From: an uncultured Dorea sp. | Lineage (GTDB): Bacteria; Bacillota; Clostridia; Lachnospirales; Lachnospiraceae | Assembly: GCA_910578495.1 (NCBI GenBank) | Contig: CAJTRE010000018.1 | Location: 1-30,538, forward strand | Reading direction: 5' to 3' | Length of the DNA: 30,538 bases | In this document: positions 25,867-30,538 of the stretch, piece by piece | How the letters are laid out: the number at the start of each line of letters is the position of its first letter | Numbering within the stretch: position 1 is the first letter of the stretch | Program-made: the position numbers and the translations under genes | The notes under the pieces: model-generated | Seen by the model: the letters and a program-made list of their open reading frames with translations, nothing else | Databases searched by the model: none | What the model was told of the DNA's origin: nothing

Positions 25867-26664
25867 TTAGTAGATTTTATTCATTTCTTTCATAGCTGTT
25901 TCTACGCTGCAATCCTCATGAATCAGTTTTGCGATAGCTGCGGTGTATCCAACCGGGTTTTCATGTCCCCAGATATTTCTTCCCATGGCGATACCTGCTC
26001 CACCTACTTCTAATGCGTCTTTGATTTCCTGAAGAAGCTGTTCAACCGGAACCTTCTTAGCTCCGCCTAAGATTACAACTGGTTTATAGGTAGCATCTAC
26101 TAATGTCTTAAAGCTATCCTGATCTCCTGTGTAAACGCTTTTAACAAAGTCAGCACCAAGTTCAACACTCTGACGACATGCAAATGTAATATTCTCTGGT
26201 GTTCTGGAATCTTCTGCCGGTTCAAATCCCCTCGGAAGTGCCTCTGCAAGTACAGGAACTCCCCATCTGTGCATATCCATACAAACTTTTGTAAGATTAC
26301 TCAATACTTCGTTCTCAAATTTAGATCCCGGAAAACTCATTGTTATAACAGCATCTGCTCCCATACGAACAATATCTTCTGCTGTTACTGTAATCTGCAT
26401 CGGTTTAGATTTATCACCAAGGAAAGAAACTCCGCCATCTGCTCTCACAATAATACCTTTTCCTAAGAAAGAGTCTGTCAAAAACTCTGCCATACCTACT
26501 GTAGATAAAAAGGCGTCTGCTCCGGCTGCTGCAATCTCTTTAACAAGTTTCTTGGGATTGGCAAGCGCCGGCAGCGTGTTAAAGTTTGCCGCATGATCCA
26601 TCGCCATAATAAAGGTCTTGCCATCCGTATTAAAAATGTGGTTCATTCTTGCTGTTGTGTTCAT
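25867..26664 (-). CDS. Class I aldolase, DhnA/LsrF/DeoC-LacD superfamily
   Basis: This 265-residue TIM-barrel protein belongs to the DhnA-type class I aldolases (FbaB, LsrF and relatives). Lys175 in GADFVKSVYTGD is the expected Schiff-base lysine. MAMDHAANF near residue 20 and VILGGAKK near 198 are the other conserved loops, the latter helping to bind a phosphate together with GGAGIAMGRNIWG (about 226-238). It should cleave, thiolyse or condense a phosphorylated keto compound. It has its own strong promoter module and precedes the zinc dehydrogenase by 35 bp. With a SorC regulator in the cluster, a phosphorylated intermediate is likely. No ordinary sugar kinase is present in the window. Confidence 0.9.
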   Translation of the reverse strand: MNTTARMNHIFNTDGKTFIMAMDHAANFNTLPALANPKKLVKEIAAAGADAFLSTVGMAEFLTDSFLGKGIIVRADGGVSFLGDKSKPMQITVTAEDIVRMGADAVITMSFPGSKFENEVLSNLTKVCMDMHRWGVPVLAEALPRGFEPAEDSRTPENITFACRQSVELGADFVKSVYTGDQDSFKTLVDATYKPVVILGGAKKVPVEQLLQEIKDALEVGGAGIAMGRNIWGHENPVGYTAAIAKLIHEDCSVETAMKEMNKIY

Positions 26665-26712
26665 ATTCTCTTCTTCCTTCCAGTTACATTTGTAACATAC
26701 ACATTTCTTTTG

Positions 26713-26823
26713 TATTACTTTTGCTCATTATAGCACCTTTTGTAATATATATCAATCATTTATTCCATTCTTCGTTTTTTCAGAATATTGCATAATTATG
26801 TCCTTTTATTTTTGGTACTTTTT
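26713..26823 (-). promoter_or_regulatory. Promoter module upstream of the aldolase gene
   Basis: On the minus strand TTGATA (26755-26750) and TATAAT (26732-26727) are 17 bases apart. The -10 is followed by GAGCAAAAGTAATA, and the -35 is preceded by a TGCAATATT box about 30 bases upstream. The whole 111-bp block matches the block before the iron dehydrogenase. It starts at the stop codon of that gene. Farther down, GTTACAAATGTAAC forms a small palindrome before the aldolase ATG. Confidence 0.85.
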
Positions 26824-28000
26824 ACACAACCGGATATACACCGTCAAAAACCTCTTCATAATATGTCAGTCCTTTTTCAAAAGTCATTTCTGCCGGAGAT
26901 ACAACTGTTGGAAACTGTTCCAGAGAAATCTTGGCCCACACTTTTGCATCTTCCATATATCTGTCACGCGAAATACCAAACTCTTTGAAAGTTGTTTTCA
27001 TATTTAGATTTTTCATTAGTGCAAAAATGTGATCAATAAGCGCCTGTGTCAATTCTCTATCACTGCCTCTGTATCCAAGTCTCTTACTAATCGTCACATA
27101 AGCCGGATGTATGCCTACATATTTCATAGAGTAAGGAAGCATCAAACCGCACACACTGCCATGAGCAAAAGAATATGCCGGTCCCATATGCGCATAGGAA
27201 TGAGCAATCCCTGTACAACAATTGGTAATTGCAACTCCCGCCAGTCCTGCCGCAACATGCATTTTCTCACGAGCATCCTTTTTTCTCTCTGTCATCTCGC
27301 CGTCAGACACTACTATTTCCAAATTCTCTAAAATATCAACCGCCGCTTCCATTGCCATAACCCTTACCATTGCAGAAGCATTGACTGCAGTGGCGGCCTC
27401 GATGGCATGAGTCAGCGCATCCATGCCCGTCGCACTTGTCACCGACGACGGCATAGAATCTGTAAGATTCGCATCTAAAATCGCATAGTGTGGGAGTAGT
27501 TTATGGTCTAAAATAATCTTCTTCTCTCTAGTGACAGAATCAATAAACACTCCACACGTAGTCGCCTCTGCTCCCGTTCCGCTTGTAGTTGGCGCCGCTA
27601 CAAGGATGGCTTTCTTTCCAAGGGGCGGCAGTTGAAATGGAACAAGCGCCTCCTCAAAAGTCATTTCCGGATTTTCATAAAAAAGATGAATTGCTTTTGC
27701 TGTATCCATGACACTTCCACCACCAATAGCAAGAAACATGTCCGGATTAAACTTCCTCACATCGTCCATACAACGAAAAATATCTTCCACATATGGCTCA
27801 TTTCGAATCTGTGTCAGATAACAAAGCTCAGCCCCTGCAGCTTCCGCCAGTCTTTCAATCTTTACTTTCAACTCATCATTTAAACTACGGCCTCCACAAA
27901 TCACTCCAATCCTTTTCTTTCCCAATGTAGCAAAGAAAGAAATGGAACCTCGTCCTGTGATAAATTGCGGCATTTGTAATTTGTGATATTTTTGTTCCAT
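26822..28000 (-). CDS. Iron-dependent alcohol dehydrogenase
   Basis: This 392-residue enzyme is a group III (Fe-ADH) dehydrogenase. It shows the NAD(P)-binding loop GGGSVMD (93-99) and TTSGTGAE (138-145). The metal ligands are Asp194, His198 (GMDALTHAIEA), His267 and His280 in IAHSYAHMGPAYSFAHG. It would reduce an aldehyde to an alcohol or the reverse. It is first in the cluster and has the first copy of the twin promoter module. The start is ATG 28000, eight bases after AAAGGAGAG; ATG 28006 is too close to that site. An open frame continuing upstream to 28243 crosses the promoter and is rejected. Confidence 0.93.
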   Translation of the reverse strand: MEQKYHKLQMPQFITGRGSISFFATLGKKRIGVICGGRSLNDELKVKIERLAEAAGAELCYLTQIRNEPYVEDIFRCMDDVRKFNPDMFLAIGGGSVMDTAKAIHLFYENPEMTFEEALVPFQLPPLGKKAILVAAPTTSGTGAEATTCGVFIDSVTREKKIILDHKLLPHYAILDANLTDSMPSSVTSATGMDALTHAIEAATAVNASAMVRVMAMEAAVDILENLEIVVSDGEMTERKKDAREKMHVAAGLAGVAITNCCTGIAHSYAHMGPAYSFAHGSVCGLMLPYSMKYVGIHPAYVTISKRLGYRGSDRELTQALIDHIFALMKNLNMKTTFKEFGISRDRYMEDAKVWAKISLEQFPTVVSPAEMTFEKGLTYYEEVFDGVYPVV

Positions 28001-28059
28001 ATCCATCTCTCCTTTTCTTATCATTACATATGTCCTAGTTATTATCCTTATGTAACGTA

Positions 28060-28172
28060 TATTACTTTTGCTCATTATATATTCATTTGTAATATTTATC
28101 AATATTTTGTGTAATACTTTTTCTTTTTTGAAAATATTGCACAATTGTATTCTTTCTTTTTTGTTACTTTTT
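28060..28172 (-). promoter_or_regulatory. Promoter module upstream of the iron dehydrogenase
   Basis: On the minus strand TTGATA (28102-28097) and TATAAT (28079-28074) are 17 bases apart, followed by GAGCAAAAGTAATA. The block aligns almost end to end with the one before the aldolase, including the starting AAAAAGTA, the TGCAATATT box at the same distance, and the ATATTACAAA spacer. Repeats of TATTACA lie just upstream of the -35 and in the spacer and are operator candidates. Confidence 0.85.
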
Positions 28173-28196
28173 TTATTCCGACTTATTAAAATACAT

Positions 28197-28253
28197 ATAA
28201 AAAGAGAGTGACACAAAAGCTCATTTAAATGCTTTTGCGTCACTCTCTTTTTA
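28197..28253 (-). terminator. Strong terminator of the greA-like gene
   Basis: A roughly 22-bp stem (28199-28220 with 28231-28252, one mismatch) has a 10-base A/T loop. The minus-strand stem starts in the stop codon of the greA-like gene and ends in TTTTTATATG. Its arms are A/T- and T/A-flanked on both sides, so it may also act on the other strand. It insulates the catabolic cluster. Confidence 0.92.
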
Positions 28254-28754
28254 GTATTTCCTCAACGTATCACTACTATCATCCGTAGTATTCTCAATCT
28301 TTTTAATCACCACATAATATCCGTCGTCCCCACTGGTCTTTACAAGCACCCGGTCGTTTACCTTCTTTCCCTTAATAGCCTTTCCAAGCGGTGACTCTAT
28401 ACTGATAAGTCCCCGCAAAGAATTCCCCCGCACGCTGGTTACCAGCCGATATGTTTCAATCTCATCATCTTCTTCAAAATATACATCTACGGTATTATTA
28501 ATTCCCACTTCATCTTCCTTAGAATCATCTGATACAATTTTTGCATGTTTCAACATCTTCTCCAAATAACGGATTCGGCTCTCGTTACGATTCTTATCCT
28601 GTTTGGCCGCCTTGTATTCAAAATTCTCACTCAAGTCCCCTTGGGCTCTCGCTTCCTTTACTGCCTCCAATTCCTTTTTACGGACAACCAGCTTACGGTA
28701 CTCTATTTCCTCTTTTATTTTCTCAACATCACTTTTTGTTAATATTTCTCCCAT
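28251..28754 (-). CDS. greA: Transcription elongation factor, GreA/GreB family
   Basis: Gre factors rescue stalled RNA polymerase by stimulating RNA cleavage. The 167-residue protein has the N-terminal antiparallel coiled coil (residues 1-75), with the acidic tip loop ARAQGDLSENFEYKAAK whose Asp and Glu reach the polymerase active site. The C-terminal FKBP-like domain (about 80-155) has the family motif SPLGKAIKGKK. It is slightly longer than typical GreA (about 158 residues), with a Ser/Asp-rich tail (TTDDSSDTLRKY). It appears to be a single-gene unit. I found no convincing promoter in 28755-28937. The symbol greA is by family; a second Gre paralogue may exist elsewhere in the genome. Confidence 0.9.
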   Translation of the reverse strand: MGEILTKSDVEKIKEEIEYRKLVVRKKELEAVKEARAQGDLSENFEYKAAKQDKNRNESRIRYLEKMLKHAKIVSDDSKEDEVGINNTVDVYFEEDDEIETYRLVTSVRGNSLRGLISIESPLGKAIKGKKVNDRVLVKTSGDDGYYVVIKKIENTTDDSSDTLRKY

Positions 28755-28937
28755 TATGTCTCCTTATTACTTCCAGTACTTATCTAACCATTCCATAGCA
28801 ATTCTTTCCCGTTATATCCTATTGCGGTTTGTAATTTTGGGAATTCCCTGACTGAATAGTCTCTGATCTATATAAGACCGATCGGATTAGAATTCTTGGA
28901 TGTAACCAGTATAATACAGACACAGGAAAAGAACAAG

Positions 28938-29606
28938 CTAAAATAACAGATATGGATTAAAAAACAAAAACTCTCCCGTCATCGCCAACAAAAGATAAAT
29001 AACCGCACGCCCTTTCACATACTGCTTAGGCAGACGAATCTCGCAAGTAGCTACTACAAGTTCCAGATCGTCAATCTCTACCGTATCTGTTTTCAGATGT
29101 TCTCCAAAAAGCTTTGTAAACACTTTCCAAATCACATAACCCAAAAATGTTCCACATATATTTGCAGTCAGATCATCAATATCAAGCGATCGAAAATTAA
29201 AGAGCTGGGTAACTTCAATCAACATCGAAAACAGCGCTCCTATCAGAACCGCCTTTCTTACATCTCTGCACTCTTTCCAAATAAACGGAAGTAAGAATCC
29301 AAGAGGCATGCACATAATAATATTTAAGACATATCCAATTCCAATATCAGAAAACGGTTTCAGATTCACACCACCTGATATAAGTGGAATGTCTGTACGA
29401 AGCACATCTGCCAGAAGCCCGATCCCCGTCACATCCAGTACCATCCACACATAGACAAGAAAAATGTATATCCAGATAAAATAAACAGCCCGGCACTGTT
29501 TCCCCTCCTTTCTCCCTCTATACACCACAATAAACTGATAGAGTAAACAAGGCAGAAATACACACGCCAGGCTGTATACTGTAAAAATGTTAAATATTCT
29601 TTCCAT
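28938..29606 (-). CDS. VanZ-family membrane protein
   Basis: This 222-residue protein has four to five membrane helices and a VanZ-like core: NIIMCMPLGFLLPFIW, then IEVTQLFNFRSLDIDDLTANICGT and a closing helix (about residues 95-165). VanZ proteins are small integral membrane proteins; the founding member gives low teicoplanin resistance, but most have no known function. The start is placed at ATG 29606, seven bases after GGGGG, with ATG 29609 also possible; a longer frame to 29660 has no ribosome site. The C-terminal 60 residues form an amphipathic stretch and a last hydrophobic segment. A TATAAT lies about 50 bases upstream without a clear -35 box. Confidence 0.85.
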   Translation of the reverse strand: MERIFNIFTVYSLACVFLPCLLYQFIVVYRGRKEGKQCRAVYFIWIYIFLVYVWMVLDVTGIGLLADVLRTDIPLISGGVNLKPFSDIGIGYVLNIIMCMPLGFLLPFIWKECRDVRKAVLIGALFSMLIEVTQLFNFRSLDIDDLTANICGTFLGYVIWKVFTKLFGEHLKTDTVEIDDLELVVATCEIRLPKQYVKGRAVIYLLLAMTGEFLFFNPYLLF

Positions 29607-29746
29607 CATTCTTCCCCCTTTTCTATCGAGACATTTTATGGTTTCTATTATAAAAACCAATTCTTAATATTCTCGAAAGAATTTTATTAAGGAATTATGA
29701 CTTTTATTCTTTTATCAATTCCTAATACTACGATTTTTTCTCCTTC

Positions 29747-30538
29747 TTACAATCCCATGTATTTATCAATTCCATCTGCAATTCCAGACGCAATCTTCAT
29801 TTGATACTCTTCTGTCGCCATCTTCTTATCCTCTTCCGGATTTGTCATATATCCCATCTCTACAATCGTCACCGGAACTTTCGCCCAGTTTATACCGCTC
29901 ATAGTGTCCGTTTCCCACACACGCTCCTTTTTCGCCCCCGTAGCCGCTGCCGCGCAATCCAACACATGGACGGAAAGGGCCTTCTCTTTTCATACAATTC
30001 ACCGTTATACAGATTGGACGGTGTCTGGCAAATCGTCATCATGCCATTCACACTACTATTTTCTGAACCATTGGCATGAACCCGGATAAATACGTCTGCG
30101 CCTGCTTGATTCGCCTCTTCCGCCCGCTCTGCATTAGAAATATCAACATCTGAACTCTCCCGCACCATAATAATCTTATATCCGCGCGCTTCCAGTTCAT
30201 CACGCAGTTTTACTGATACCGCAAGTGTCAGCTCATGCTCTGGCACTCCGGTTGAGGTTCCACTTGTCCCAGACGAAACTTTCGCTTTCGTCTCAGATGC
30301 TCCCGGTCCCACTGGCTCCTGACTGCTGTTTCCTTTCGCCTGATGTCCCGCATCAATGACGACCAAGTATCCATTTTCCGACCGTTCTTCTTCCAACCCT
30401 TCCGGCTCTTCTTCCTTTTCTTCCTGTAGTTCTTGCTGTTCGTCTGTCTCAATCACAAAATTCTTTACTTCTTTGCTCTGCTCTTCTTTCTCAGCTTTTT
30501 CTTTTTTGCCACACCCAGCGGCCAATAATGTAATGATT
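29747..30538 (-). pseudogene. N-acetylmuramoyl-L-alanine amidase, frameshifted, 5'-partial
   Basis: Amidase_3 enzymes cut the bond between N-acetylmuramic acid and L-alanine in peptidoglycan. The 5' end runs off the window; the first visible residues are ITLLAAGC-GKK, a lipobox-like site implying a membrane-anchored lipoprotein, so the true start lies past 30538. An acidic Glu-rich linker follows, then the catalytic domain with VVIDAGHQ (first zinc His), EHELTLAVSVKL (Glu ligand) and VFIRVHANG (second His). At about 29981-29986 one base is missing (GAGAAGG context). The frame runs into nonsense while the proper ending KALSVHVLDCAAAATG to VTIVEMGYMTNPEED, with the catalytic Glu, continues in another frame to stop 29747. 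This is either a real mutation or a base-call error. Confidence 0.85.

Noticed and set aside
28001..28243. A longer N-terminus for the iron dehydrogenase
   Set aside because: The extension crosses the promoter and leader, has no homology to the family, and ATG 28000 has a proper AAAGGAGAG site.
28755..28937. A promoter or riboswitch before the greA-like gene
   Set aside because: A few TATA-like stretches exist, but none pairs with a convincing -35 box and no conserved RNA fold was recognised.
29975..29990. Programmed frameshift in the amidase
   Set aside because: No slippery heptamer or stimulatory structure was seen, and amidases of this family are not known to use one; a mutation or error is simpler.
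30525..30538. A TTG start at 30525 for the amidase
   Set aside because: The frame is open to the window edge and the residues before it (ITLLAAGC) look like the end of a lipoprotein signal peptide, so the start is outside the window.

Overview
The window reads as chromosome of a low-GC, Gram-positive anaerobe of the class Clostridia, most likely a gut Lachnospiraceae. The grounds are the protein families (a DUF5721-like protein, a PurF paralogue, FtsX-type exporters with a two-component system), AGGAGG-type ribosome binding sites, TTGATA/TATAAT-type promoters, a CIRCE heat-shock operator and a selenoprotein of the glycine reductase type. Genus cannot be fixed from the sequence alone. Nearly all genes lie on the minus strand; only the first gene and one acetyltransferase are on the plus strand. 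No tRNA, rRNA, CRISPR array, IS element or phage gene was seen, and no gene-free stretch exceeds 300 bases.

Region 1 (1-17,100) is mostly ordinary. It holds a DUF5721-like gene, then a response regulator, histidine kinase and ABC exporter operon whose ATPase and permease genes have been fused in frame by an internal deletion that removed the Walker A motif. Next come htpG with a perfect CIRCE element, a second ABC exporter (ATPase plus a 1101-residue coiled-coil permease), a GNAT acetyltransferase, a PurF paralogue whose glutaminase active site is gone, a ClC-type H+/Cl- exchanger behind an AIM24-family gene, and a sodium-coupled amino acid symporter.

Region 2 (17,134-28,172) is the striking part: an 11-kb catabolic cluster read leftwards and closed by a terminator at 17,134-17,167. 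In transcription order it encodes an iron alcohol dehydrogenase, a class I DhnA/LsrF-type aldolase, a zinc alcohol dehydrogenase, a SorC-type regulator, an APC amino acid/amine permease, a RibF-like protein with a degenerate nucleotidyltransferase half, an aldehyde dehydrogenase, a GrdB-like selenoprotein with an in-frame UGA and a SECIS-like hairpin, and a GrdE-like pyruvoyl proprotein. GrdB plus GrdE form the substrate-specific component B of glycine/sarcosine/betaine reductases. Components A and C (GrdA, GrdC, GrdD) and thioredoxin genes are absent here. I infer an orphan reductase module for an unidentified amine, linked to aldehyde, alcohol and aldol chemistry and regulated like a sugar operon. 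Two nearly identical promoter modules of about 111-113 bp precede the iron dehydrogenase and the aldolase.

Region 3 (28,197-30,538) returns to ordinary genes: a GreA-type transcript cleavage factor, a VanZ-family membrane protein, and a lipoprotein N-acetylmuramoyl-L-alanine amidase that runs off the right edge and carries a frameshift between its zinc-binding half and its catalytic glutamate.
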